A stretch of 64,000 bases of DNA from Paramarasmius palmivorus (Eukaryota > Basidiomycota > Agaricomycetes > Agaricales > Marasmiaceae): positions 1 through 64,000 of the forward strand of contig JAYKXP010000061.1 of the NCBI GenBank assembly GCA_037176845.1, read 5' to 3'. The translations under genes and the position numbers were made by a program. Below are positions 34,440 through 45,477 of this stretch, piece after piece; positions within the stretch are counted from its first letter, which is position 1, and every line of letters begins with the position of its first letter. The notes beneath the pieces are model-generated. The model ran no database searches, was not told the DNA's origin, and saw only the letters and a program-made list of their open reading frames with translations.

Positions 34440-35421
34440 TAGCGCCGAGCGGTATACCTTCCAGCATTGGCTTTGGTTTGCTGAAGTGTCGACACTGGTC
34501 TAAATTGTGGGCTCACGGTGCTGGGGGAGAAATCTCTGACACCTTCGCACTACCCATCGGGCTACTGACGGGTGATAGTGCATCTCCAGGGCTCTGGAAG
34601 GTGTTCTTTGCAGACATTCCACGGTACATGTGGCATGACCGCGTTGGTGGTGTTGTGGTGTATGGGCGTCGGCTCTCCCATCTGGAACAGGCGGATGACG
34701 CAACTACATTCTCTCTGAAGATTTCGGAGTTTCAGGAGAAGATGGATGGGTTCGAACGCTGGTGCGGTGATAGCTCGGCTGTTATCACAGAGACAATCTT
34801 ATCGAGCAGATCCACTTGTCAAAACTTTCAATCCCGAAAACTCGATACTACCCTCGACAATGCTCGTCTGGCATAGAAGTTCGAGACCTTTCACAAAGCA
34901 CGGGGTGCAGTCATACTTGATGGTACCTATCAACGATCACCGAAAGTTGCTCACCAGGCTGCTGACATCGACTCACCGACTGGCAATTGAGACTTTGCGG
35001 TGGAAACGTAATCGGGACGGAAGCGCAATTTCTCGGGAGGAAACGACTTTGTCGTTTCTGCCATATTCGGGTAGAGGATGAAATGCATGCGATATGGGAC
35101 TGTGATGCTGCACTGGATCTTGTACATTTTCGTGAAGAGTTCTTCATCGAGATAGATCCTATGGCACATTCACTACAGGCTATCATCACAGAGAATGGCA
35201 TTGCCGCCATCAGTAGGGCGGTGGACTGCTCAGATACATGTGCGCCGTTTGCAAGACTAGTGCACAAGGTCCTACAGACATTCGATGCTATTCCACCCTG
35301 GGTTCCTAACACGTCTCTGGAAGATGTCAGTGCCGAGGTAGACGGAGCTGAAGGGGTTCACGACAACGAAGGGTTCGATATCCCTGATAAGGATGATCAT
35401 ATTGAAGCATGGTACTCTTGA
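34440..35421 (+). mobile_element. Degenerate non-LTR (LINE) retrotransposon, RT and C-terminal part
   Basis: A reverse-transcriptase fragment in the frame of 34478-34876 reads G-L-L-T-G-D-S-A-S-P (the family's GxPQGxxxSP block), F-F-A-D-I-P, then Q-A-D-D in place of the catalytic F/Y-A-D-D and a F-E-R-W-C segment. After stops and frameshifts, the 34987-35421 frame carries a zinc-knuckle-like C-x2-C-x8-H-x4-C (C-R-F-C...H...W-D-C) typical of the C-terminal region of fungal LINE ORF2. The endonuclease part and a poly-A end were not seen. It is broken in at least two places and must be inactive. Confidence 0.72.
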
Positions 35422-37583
35422 TGGGTTGTACATGTCTTGACTATAAAGTTCGTATTTGCATATTCATTCGTGGGAGGGATATTCTGATGCATGATCTATG
35501 GCTACAGACGATCGATAACTACGTGTTTGTGTTTATCGAATGGGTAACGGAGTCCGTAGCCTTTTGAGGGGTGCGCCGGTTCATGTCGTATTGGGGTATG
35601 TATCCGTAGCATGTAGTACGGGACTTTGCGCTGATCGGGGACGGTCCACGGCAGGTAATTCAAAAGTTCGGTCCAAAACTTCAAAACAGGTGGGACTAGT
35701 CTCCTGTATACTAAGTGTCCGCCGTTTTAGCTACAGGTCAAGGATAAGGATCAGCAAGGATACGCGACGGTCCCACTATTGTTGTAATCTCCCTTCTTGG
35801 GTTCAGTAGCAAGTTTTTATATCGACCACATCTATAACTACATACTAACCTGAATATAGCGGCCATTCTTCAAGTTGCTATTCCAGCAACTGCCGCTTTC
35901 TTCGACGTTGAAGAATTTGGTGCAAGGTCAGTCCCTGGGCTGTCGGACTTGAACTCGTACAGCCAATCTGGGGTAAAATCTGACGGAAGTGAGGCAACCT
36001 ATGTCGAAGAAATTCACCGCAGTCAGCTCGTTTCAGCCAGCGAACTACAGGTGCCCCGTAAGTCGACACTAACATTGTACCGTGGTACCCCTGTATCTTC
36101 CGAGTTCTTCCTTCACCCTTGCATTGACGAACAACTAAATATAAGTTGGGTTCATTTCTGAGCACATACGACGGTACATGTGTAGGCATCCCCATCGTAC
36201 AACCCCTGTACCCACTCCGAAAAAGGGCGTTCAAGTCCGCATCGCTCTCGACAACCTCGAACCATCAGTTATTTTGAAAGACTCATCTGAGCACCCTACC
36301 ACCGTCGTTCCTCTTCAATGGGTCCGATTGGAACGCGAATTGACATCAGCCGGATAATCCGAAACCTCAGATTACTCAAAATCTGTAGTAGGATGGCTAT
36401 ATCGGCGAGCGTAAGGCTATACTTGTCTGCTAATGCGATCAGCCTGAGCGGAATCGCGCATTCCCAGTCCCCCCAGAAGAGGCTTAAGGAATTGAACGTG
36501 TCCAGATGGCTTGAGAATTTGTTGAGTGTGGTCGCAGGCATCCCACCAATCCTGTTTCTTTAGCCTCTTTGCTTGGTGTGATTGAGATACGAGGTCAAAT
36601 CGGCAAGTCCATTGTAACGGAAGGTACGTTGATGGGGCTTGGTAAAAGTGGACGTTTGCGTAGTGTTCAGTGGGGGAAAACGTGTTGTATTCGTCAATCG
36701 TACGAGATAGCGGACTTTGGCAACTGTTTAGCCAAGGTCAATAGCCATGCGCCCAAAGACATGTCAGAAGAAAAGACGAGGAGTCCGGAAAAAGACAAGC
36801 ATACCTGTCTCAGTTCCTGTCTCGAGCACTCTTGCGTTGCGAGGTAGAACAACATCCCAGGCCAGGTAGCCCCTTTGGAGACGTTCGTTGACAAAGTGGA
36901 ATTGGTGTCCCAATATGCAAGTACAAATGATTCAGAAAACGCTTCCAAAATGTCTCGAGTAGGACACACCGAATAGATCTGAACGCGCGAAGACTCCTCA
37001 GATTCAGAGCTTGACGTCGAGGATAAATCAAATCTAAGCTTTCCGGTCATTCTGGGCCTCGAGACTCCTTCAAAGCAACGAAGAAGAGACTTGGCATGGG
37101 TCCGAGAACCTATATCACACTCTGTGCAAGTTACTTTCGACTTTCAACTTTCCATGTTCCAAGTCTTGTGTTGATGTCGTGTTGATGGGATAGTATCTCG
37201 AGTGCGGAAATAGTGGTATAGGGTGTATACGAAAGGCCGTGAGCTACATGAGACAGAAACAAAGGTGTTCATTTCGGTTTGGAACACGCTAAATAAGGAG
37301 TTTTGGTTATCAGGCGAATCAACTGGATATTCACCGATTGAATTGCTATGTCAAAGCAGGACAGTATGTGAGTATCGAGGTGGAAAGCAGGCCTGTATAG
37401 TGCCTGATGAATACCGAAGTGGAGGGATTGAAAAACTGACAGACTTGGAATAGTCCCGATTATCGAATGTTCGCACGATGACAGGTTCTAGGTGGCTCAA
37501 TGTCATTTAGAGTGCAAGTTCAAAGTTCAACAACTAATAAAAGGCAATCGCAAGTCAAGGTATTACAACTGGTACTACATGTA
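35422..37583. other. Unassigned region
   Basis: A 2.2-kb stretch without a firm gene. A minus-strand ATG at 37050 opens a Ser/Glu-rich 118-codon frame (36694-37050) which, with a plausible intron after R-Q, could be a small protein of about 100 residues. Another minus-strand frame at 36541-36296 contains P-L-R-L-I-A-L-A-D-K-Y, reminiscent of the end of a BTB-type domain. Evidence is too thin to annotate either as a gene. Confidence 0.3.
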
Positions 37584-38272
37584 TTAATTTGATGTGCCAA
37601 ACTCTGGAACTGGGATCGTGGTAAAAGAGACTAAACCAGGTGGCAGACGGTCGTGAGGTATGCCTTGATCGACATGGAGCTCGTCGTACATTACCTCTAT
37701 CCAGCTATGGTTCGGACGATTAATATAAATTGAGTTAATAGGAAGAGTTGTCACTCACTTGAGGGTATCGTTGACATCGTCTTCAAACGTGCTCTTCGTT
37801 GGCCCTTGGCCCTTCCACGGATAGACGACAAGAACCGGCCCTCGCCACGGTCGATGCAGAGGGGGTTCGAATTCATGTCCCAACATCATCGACAGTGTCT
37901 CGTTTTCAGGAAGATCGTTTTGGGCAGTCTGATCAATGATAAGCACAAAATGATTGCGGGGCTCCTCGAAGTCCACATAGAACGAGCGTAGTTTGGCACC
38001 AAGGGCGGTAGGTTGAATGTAAGGAGAAAAGTCGAGTGTTATATATTTTTCGGCAGGGATTTTTACGATGCGGGGCTCGCCAGTGGCGGGGATATAAAGG
38101 CATTTCTTTTATCGAAGATTGGGTCAGGCGGAATGTTTGCAAAAAAAAGGAGATGACATACCTCGCGACTACGATCAACAGGTGGTTCAGTATTGCAGGA
38201 AGGGGGGAGCGGTGGTAGCAGGCGAGGATTAGCTAGTAGTTTTTCGAGTGGAGGCACTGTATTGGCGGACAT
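37584..38272 (-). CDS. Hypothetical protein, 192 residues
   Basis: Three exons join in phase: 38272-38162, 38105-37759 and 37704-37584 (introns of 56 and 54 bp, the first with a CTGAC branch motif). The N terminus is Pro-rich (residues 5-33). The middle contains I-P-A-T-G-E-P-R-I-V-K and a beta-rich stretch with F-V-L-I-I-D-Q and P-V-L-V-V-Y-P-W-K-G, and the end is acidic then Pro-rich. No signal peptide, membrane span or catalytic motif. I recognise no family; the fold looks like a small alpha/beta domain. The splice model is supported by an uninterrupted frame and natural composition throughout. Confidence 0.65.
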
Positions 38273-38691
38273 AGTGATGGTTCACATTCAAGCGCCGGGT
38301 TGACAATGATTTGAACTTTGCAGCAATTAGTGCACGAGTCATCTCTGCATGCTCGCTACATAACATAGACCTTATACGTACTACGCGACTACACTTTGTG
38401 AGCTACGTGTACGCCCTCCCAGTCATATTGGTATGACTCCTGCAGGTACAGGCGCAACGGCTCTCTGCCCCACAACACCCCAAAGCGTATATCTCATGGC
38501 CTTGACAGCAACAGGTAAATATGTTATGCTAAAAATATCGAACTCTTCCAAGCTAGACGACATTTCCAACTCTTCTGGCGGTTGCTCGTAGAAGTGATAT
38601 TTCATCAAGAATATGACCTTCCGACGAAATCTGAAGATCTAGAATCCCAGCGCTTCAACGGCAATCGGAGGGGAGAACCCCTCCGCCCAAC

Positions 38692-39632
38692 TCAAGGACG
38701 ACCGTAAATGGAGAAGGAACTCTGAACTCGCAAAGAGACTCCTCTAATGCAGTACTGTCTGTGATCCAATATGAGAGATAATGATGTGTGAGTCCTGTAG
38801 CTACGTGACCGAGAATCGTATTCCGCCCGGTGGAACGAACATGCTTGGGCGTAATTGATGGACTGTTTGGACTCCTTTTCGCACTGGACACAGATAAGCG
38901 TTTGCTCCATGTCTACCTCCTTCGACGTCAGAGAGGCGCGAATGGTGTCATCTAGACGACGTTCAAGCTGTGCCTGGTGCGCTCGTAGGAGGTCGCCGAG
39001 GTTGGCATTGAGCGTCTCCATAGCCTCTTCCTCTACGCTGACACTCAGCTTCAACTCCTCCGCGGACTGCTTCAAGAGCCCTTTATCCGCCTCAACAACA
39101 GCCTGGTCCCCTGCTCCATATTTCTCCACAAATCGCTTCGCCTTCTCGTCCTGGGGATCTTGAGGAACATTTCGCTGGAGAATTGTGTCGATCAAGACAC
39201 TTTGGTGGATCTGGAGAGACATCATTAAACCCTTCGTGATCTCCGCCAATGCCTTCGCACACGTCTCAAATTTCTCCTTGTTCCGGGCCAGACCACTTTG
39301 GTTACGGTACGCCTCAACAAGGGCCGCAGTCTCTTTCAAGACTGAATTCATCTGATCGATGACCTGCCTCTGAGGCGGCTCTGAGGAAGGTTGGCAAGGG
39401 CAGGCAAGTGACTAAGCGTGAAGGTAACCCGCAAAACCAAGTCCTGGCATTTAATATCCACGTCTCGAGCTCTCTTCTCTGCATCAACAATGACCTTGAG
39501 TAGAATAAAAGCAGTGGCCACGAATGGTAGCGCCTTTCCGAGGTCATCGAGAAGCTTGACAGCGCTGTCGACATAGTCGGATGTAGCGTTAGCATCCCTG
39601 ATGTCTTGATAGGTAGAGGTTAATGGATGCAA
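38692..39632 (-). CDS. Alpha-helical protein with Cys/His cluster, possibly disrupted
   Basis: Two open parts in different frames. The first (from about 39630) is helical with one hydrophobic helix (A-L-P-F-V-A-T-A-F-I-L-L). The second (about 39370-38692) is a long helical region (M-N-S-V-L-K-E-T onward) ending in C-V-Q-C, then C-S-F-H-R-A-E-Y. I recall similar Cys/His tails in uncharacterised Agaricomycete proteins, where more Cys/His pairs usually follow; here the frame ends soon after. The frames can be joined either by a 57-bp intron with a weak donor (GTTACC) or by assuming a 1-base frameshift near 39370. No Met starts the first part; a first exon may lie near 39700. A further coding-like piece lies at 38608-38423. 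Function unknown; a lineage-specific gene or recent pseudogene. Confidence 0.5.
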
Positions 39633-42323
39633 GAGTGACGTCGACGGTTTTGCTCATCGAGATGTCGGAGGCGGCGTTCAAGGTAGGTTATTTCTCGTAA
39701 GTTCGGGGGTTCTTGGAAAACTCACAGTAGACGCCAATCTCGACGACTAGCGGAGAACGACCTGGAGACCAAGTACCGAGAGTGGATGTATCTGATTCGG
39801 CTGGTCCCGGTCAAAAGCGAGCTATGCGGAAGAAAGGCAAGGCTTACCTGGCAATCTGGCTGATAGTGTTCCACGGAACGCATCACGACTGGAGTGCTTT
39901 GAGAGCACGTAGGTAGCTACTCGGGAGTACGGTAATTTGAGGGGTAGGTGGTGGTAGTGATGGGGGAAAGTGGTATGCGAGATGAATGGCTACGTGGAGA
40001 GGCAGGAGCAGGGAGCTCGGAAGGATTATGTTGGAGTGAAAGCTGTTGTCAAAGTTGATTAGCAGAAAAATTGGAAGGAGATTTATTTAAACGTACAAAT
40101 AAATAATGTCCCGTACAGACATTTTTTCATGGACGCAGGCTTGTTAGTGTTGGACTTTGTGTAGGATAGACTGTTCTTCTTGTTGACGAACTGGGAATGA
40201 GGATGTTGCAGTTTTGCATTGATGAAACTTGCGAACTATACATACTGCTTCCTATGCTATGACATTCGAAATCGCGCCAATACTTCGAATGAAGATGCGG
40301 GGATCATAGAGCATAAGAAACCAAGAAGTGTCCTTGGAGGTGGTGCAGGTCAAGGTGTTTCGGCGATAAATATTTAAATCCGAGGCGGCTCTTTCTTTCT
40401 GACCACTAGCAGCCTCCACTACTTTTGGATCACCAGCTACGGAAACTATCGTATGTCTCAGGTTCTTGTCTTTACAGCTTACTCCTGGAAATCTGAATGG
40501 TCACCAGCTTCTCGTTAAACACCGTGACCCCAAGTCTCCCCTTCGTTGGAAAACTATACAACAACCGCAATATCGTCCTATCGAGCGTTCGGTCTTGTGC
40601 CTCCTCTGGGATTTAATTCTCAGACATCTTGACCCGGTCGAGGGCGATACGTAGCACCCAGAATTGGCCCGTTATTGTTGAAGGAGCCGCTGAGGTGAGC
40701 TGGTTTGTCCTCGTGTTTGAAAGCTACACCGCTCACATTGAGGTCAAGCTACTGTCCTCTCAACCATCAACACCCCATAGCAACACGCACTACCTACGTA
40801 TCAAATCGAATGGACAATGCTTTTCTCCGCGAAGCAGACAATTTCAAGGCAGCGTCCTCGTATCGCAATCTCAAGCAATCACCCAAGAATTGAATTCTAA
40901 ACGTTGGCCTCTTAGTCCAAGTCGACAATCTAATTTCACCTATCGTCTGGAATGTACCGTCCTTTTTCTCTTCTTCAAGCGCTAACTTCAACTCCCGCCC
41001 ACAGGATGACATCCGGCGTCACCTTCCTCATGACATTCATCATCACTGTATACCGCCTATCCCAACTCTGGCTTCGTCGATGGCACATGTGATCTTACAA
41101 GAAACACACCTACATGTTGGGAGGAGGGTTTGATAAGGGCTCGAGCAAGTAATGCTTTTCATCTTGGCGTTTGCCGTATTCGACGCGTCGGGGATCTGAG
41201 AGACCGTTTCCTGTTGTGAGTTTTTCTTGGTGCTTTAGGTTTGGATGAAAGCTGACTTGGATGAATATGACAGTAGTCCGGTAGTCTGGCAGAAGGGAAA
41301 GTGCGGTGGGAATGGGAAGCTGGGTGAAGTCGTATTCTATTGGACTTTGCAAAACATTCATGTCAGCGGGAAGGAATTGTCGAGCACTATTGTAACTCGC
41401 CGTGAGATTGACACAACAATCACGAAGATGTACGGCCCCGGATTTGTCTTCTCCCATCTGGAAACGCCTCCGCTCGCTGACGAGAATAACATTCCGAACG
41501 GTCACATCTAGGGTGGCGAAACTGAAGATACAGGCTTCAACCAGCGTCATCTGTTCCTCGCCAAATCTACCGATATCGTGGACCAATCATCAGTTATATC
41601 GACTATATAGGTCTGTTCTGCGTTAGGTCTGTTCTGCGGTCAATGTGCGTACGGAACAAGAGGCAGCGGGTCCCCGATAAATTGTCAGGCGAAGGGACAA
41701 GCAACTCACAGTCAAGATGAAAGGCCGAATCGATGTTATCGCTGCTGGTGTGCCCTTGGTATGAAACTCTTATCCTTCTCGTTCTTCAGGCTCCTGAAGC
41801 TCTCTACTGCAGCGACACACGCTCCAGCTCAAACATGCAGAAGAAGGCAAATGAGCGCAAATCAAGCCTTGTCGTTCCGGTTAACATCGACAGGCGCGAC
41901 CAAGCTCGACGTTGCTCAGATTCGGCGCCCAGAATATCAATGTGGCGTAGGATAGGATGTACAATTCCCACCCACCTGTATGTCGATTTCTATCGTTTCA
42001 TCTCGCCCCGTTTCGATGTTTGTCTTTGGTTTTCTGCTTCACCCTTCTAATCCTACTTGACCCTTCGAATCGGCATTCTCTAATCCTACTCTTGCTTGAT
42101 CTATCGTGCCCCGCTTTATCTATCCTTCAACCAGTGTTACTCACTTGCGCATTCTGTCGCTCTCCCGCTCTCTTTCACTCACTCTCCGACTATACGGGGT
42201 CAAATTCATTCTGGTTGTGGTTGTCGTTTCTCGTACGTTTGCGTTACTTGAATGCGCCAATACATACTCACACCCATACTTAGACGTTCTCCTCGACTTC
42301 CACCTGCTACCAACTAGCTCACG
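39633..42323. other. Intergenic region, no firm gene
   Basis: About 2.7 kb. The longest open stretch is on the minus strand (41586-41110, over 150 codons) but it has no Met start and no recognisable domain. A second minus-strand stretch (41012-40794) is charged and protein-like and could be a following exon. An unidentified or decayed gene is possible. TC-rich sequence at 42000-42300 probably belongs to the promoter and leader of the next gene. Confidence 0.3.
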
Positions 42324-42999
42324 ATGACCGATAGGCATGGACAAGGTATGTTTTGCTTCTTTCTTGATTTCCTTCATATATTCACCTATTATTGTTTACC
42401 TCCAGAGCCGCCAACATTGTCAATGTCCCCCAAGTCAACTCGAAATCTTTGCAAATGGGACACGGTGCTACAAGTGGCAAAGAGGTGGCTCGACGGCGAT
42501 TTACCAGCAAATGAATGCCAGGGTTTCGTTTACTGCTTCGGGATCACGTATTCGCAACACCCCTCGTACGGGAAGACGTTCAAAGTAGGCAGCTGCAAGG
42601 AATGTTCGATTCGAAAAGGAGATTGGAGAAATAAATGCCGAGCACAAACGCAGGAGTGGTTGGGGTCGATTGGAGTGAAATATTGTCGTCTTGTCGGTAA
42701 GTGAATCGGTCCTTGGTGTCATTTTCTCAGTCTGACAAGTGGCAGAAAAACTGGTGCATTTGGTTCTGTCTTGCTTTGGAGATCGCCTGCATGAGTTGTG
42801 CATTGGCTGTGAGGCCACTTTGATTGCCTAGTAGTCGCATGCTAATGCATTGGGGTGCATTACAGGTTCGGGAAATCACAAGGAAACATTTCGGATGGAT
42901 GGCTACAGCAATGAGGAGATGTGGTTGTTGGTGTCGACATGGGCGGGTGTGTTCGACGAAATAACTCGATCTATCTTTGATGAGGAGGAGTACGATTAG
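42324..42999 (+). CDS. GIY-YIG / T5orf172-type (Mug113-like) protein
   Basis: A 169-residue protein from four in-phase exons: 42324-42345, 42406-42696, 42746-42808 and 42866-42999 (introns of 60, 49 and 57 bp). Residues 47-85 show the signature: G-F-V-Y-C-F-G, then T-F-K-V-G-S, then S-I-R-K-G-D-W, corresponding to the GIY..YIG strands and the catalytic-type Arg region of the T5orf172/DUF1766 branch. The next part (E-K-L-V-H-L, C-I-G-C, H-K-E-T-F) matches the H-x-E-x-F end of that domain. In this branch the canonical GIY/YIG tyrosines are partly replaced, so nuclease activity is uncertain. Fission yeast Mug113 is induced in meiosis; no role can be read from the neighbours. The repeat copy starts about 170 bp downstream. 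Confidence 0.75.
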
Positions 43000-43164
43000 G
43001 CTTTTTATTTTACGAATACGTAGTTCCTTTGATATTTGTACAAGCACCTGTGAATTGGTATTTATATGGGGATTGTGGGGTAATTTGATTTCTACCTGTA
43101 CCTAGCCCGATATACCATTCCTACGGAACCCTACAGCGCCCGAATACTTGCTCGGCATATTTTT

Positions 43165-43723
43165 CTCTTTCTCCGCTTTTTCTCTTACTAGCTATTCCCA
43201 TTCCCTCTCTCTGTTTTCTGGTCAATCGTGCACTGTGCGGCAAACATTTTTCTAAGTATAGTTTTCGCTCAATTATCACTTGATTTCGATAGGTACACGG
43301 ATATGAGAACATCGCAGAGTCTCGGGAGATAATGTAGCGAATCTTGGAAGGTGAGGGAGAGATGATCTCACCCAAAGGGGGAGATTCTCGGGAATTGAAA
43401 AATAGCACCCAAAAATGAGACATATCTTGGCAAACAAAGGTTAGATTTCTTGCCAGGAAGTGATAATATTTTTTGGGCGCGAGATTATACATATCTGGGC
43501 TTCCGGATCTCATCTTTCCGGGAAATAATTTGCAGCATTTCCTAAATAATCCAGCTGATATTTATCTCGCGCTATACAGACTATTTCTCGGTACACAATG
43601 ACTAGGTTTCCGCGTCCATATATATGATTAAATTCTGGGAATTACTCTAATATTTCCTTTAGTGTTTCCTTTAGTGTTTCCCTTTTTCTTTCTGAGCTCA
43701 AAAAGGCCGGGCTGCCACCTGTG
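43165..43723 (-). repeat. Dispersed repeat, copy 2 (inside an F-box remnant)
   Basis: Inverted copy of the element at 11488-12075, about 560 bp. On the minus strand it begins CACAGGTGGCAGCCC at 43723, exactly where the F-box homology stops, and runs to the purine-rich end near 43165. Similarity is high along most of the length. This junction defines one element end; the other end is fuzzier. Confidence 0.75.
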
Positions 43724-44262
43724 ATTGGTAGTAACCGTGAGTGGCTCTCGGTCAGACTTTTGAAAGTGTGCGTGAAAGAATGGTCGGTAGTCTGCTTTGA
43801 TTCCAGCGGGTTCGACGGAAATCGCAGACCAGAGACGGGGGCGTGCATGCGTCATTGTTCTCCAGTATCTGGAAACTTGGGACATGGCTAGTATCGGGCT
43901 TGGAGCCTCGCCGACTCTTCCGAATTCTGCCACCGACAAGGATGCTCGTGGATTTCTACCGGCGATCTTCGGAATCCGGATGGTGAGTAGCGGCGTTCCA
44001 TGATATGTCTCTGGATGGCAAGTTTGTTGACCTCCAGGTCTACGAGAATAGCCCGGATTCGAGCCATCTCGGTATCACAACGAGCTATGAGGGCTTCTTC
44101 TTCGATGCATGACAGCATAATTTCCATTTCGTTGAAGGTCGGAATGTGATTGGGATGGATGGTTTCGCTTGTGAACAAGATGGGCGCGAGATGAAAGTCA
44201 ATGGATGTCTTGCATTGACTGCAGAGAATGATGGGCGATAGCAGTTCTGCTGGGCGGTTTCT
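43724..44262 (-). pseudogene. F-box pseudogene, truncated by repeat
   Basis: This resembles the N-terminal third of the F-box protein at 48656-50395. It keeps the CxxC region (C-S-Q-C), the helical segment (E-E-E-A-L-I-A-R-C-D) and the start of the F-box (F-R-R-S-P-V-E-I). After that there is a frameshift and a short internal deletion, and homology resumes in another frame with S-Q-V-S-R-Y-W-R and R-P-R-L-W-S-A-I. At the expected ATG the sequence has no Met. Homology stops at 43724, where the repeat element begins, and no downstream part is found beyond the element. Confidence 0.75.
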
Positions 44263-45477
44263 GGGCTTCTACTATCCACGATGTACGATGAATTAGGAGG
44301 TAATGGAAATGTGAATTGTACTCACTTGGGTCATTTTTTTCCAATAGTAAACTATAAAAAGCCCGAGTTCGGTTTAGTATATAACGAGGAAACGTACCGA
44401 TCCTGTTCTGAGATGATGATGGTCAAGATTCAAGCGTCTGTACGCGTTGGAATTCTTGGTCCGCTACCACGACCTCATCATGCGACTGGTTTTTTCGTCT
44501 TGTTTTTGGTGGGAAGAATTCTTTCTCCTCCTCCAAGTGCTGATGCTTTCTTTACAAGGATAAAGACTCGGAAGATAAATCACATCCCGGCCTTCGCTAG
44601 ATATTGCTTTACGACAAGCACGCTAAACCCCGTAGATACTTCACCTTCGATTCTGAATTCTATCTAAGGGTTTGAAGAAGCCTATGATGCGATGTGCTAT
44701 GAATTCAGAGCACGGTGATAGTGGTCAGGCTTTTTGGCGGTGTGTGTGTTGAATGTTCGGACTTTTTCGCTGAATTTCTCACTCATGTTGAAACGTCAGG
44801 GTTGTCGGAAAACAACGGATGAATCTCTTTGACGCTCTCTCTCAGCTGCCAGTGTACTCAAGGTCTTGGTCTTCACCCGGTACCATCGAGTAGCAACGCC
44901 AATTAGAAACCTCCTTCTTGCTACACCGTTCAGGCTATACTGACGACACCATAACATCCCCCGCACGCTTGCGGTCTGCATCTAATACGGATGGTTTATT
45001 GCTGGAGCTGGTGGTTATGAGGAGCGTTAGATCTGGGACAGGTCTTGGACGAAAACTGCTCCTCTCATGTCAATTGCGGGGTTCCCAACAACCAGCTACG
45101 CTGTCAAGCCTCAAGCCTGGGCTCTGTCTTTCAATTTGTTTCTCTACAGAACTACGTGCGTGTTGGTGTCGGTATTCACTTGAGCCTGTATACGTACTGT
45201 ATTCGGCCAATGTTCACATGCCATCCATGGGCCATGTTGCGTAGGCATACCTTGCCATAATTTTAATGCTCAGCCTCGAGTATAATGTGATGTTGTGCAA
45301 TTCACCATTGCGAATGAATACTCAGTAGTCTGGGTAGTAGGTACAGGTTGGATAAGGTAATGAATACATTGTTGCTCTACGAGTCCATGATATGGGTAAT
45401 GGTTCAAGAAAAATAAGTTAGGAATGAATGTGGTATCATCTCATAATGTTGCATCCTTCATCACTATAAACAAGACC
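44263..45477. other. Intergenic region
   Basis: About 1.2 kb between the F-box remnant and the membrane-protein gene. Plus-strand frames at 44281-44667 and 44918-45260 lack motifs or splice support. The remnant's old leader intron (donor GTGAGTAC near 44325) may be preserved. Nothing else recognised. Confidence 0.4.

Noticed and set aside
41110..41586. Long open minus-strand frame as a complete gene
   Set aside because: It has no ATG start, no recognised domain and no clear splice sites; kept only as a note in the intergenic entry.
43121..43513. 130-codon minus-strand frame
   Set aside because: It lies almost entirely inside the dispersed repeat, and the other copy of the element does not keep the frame.
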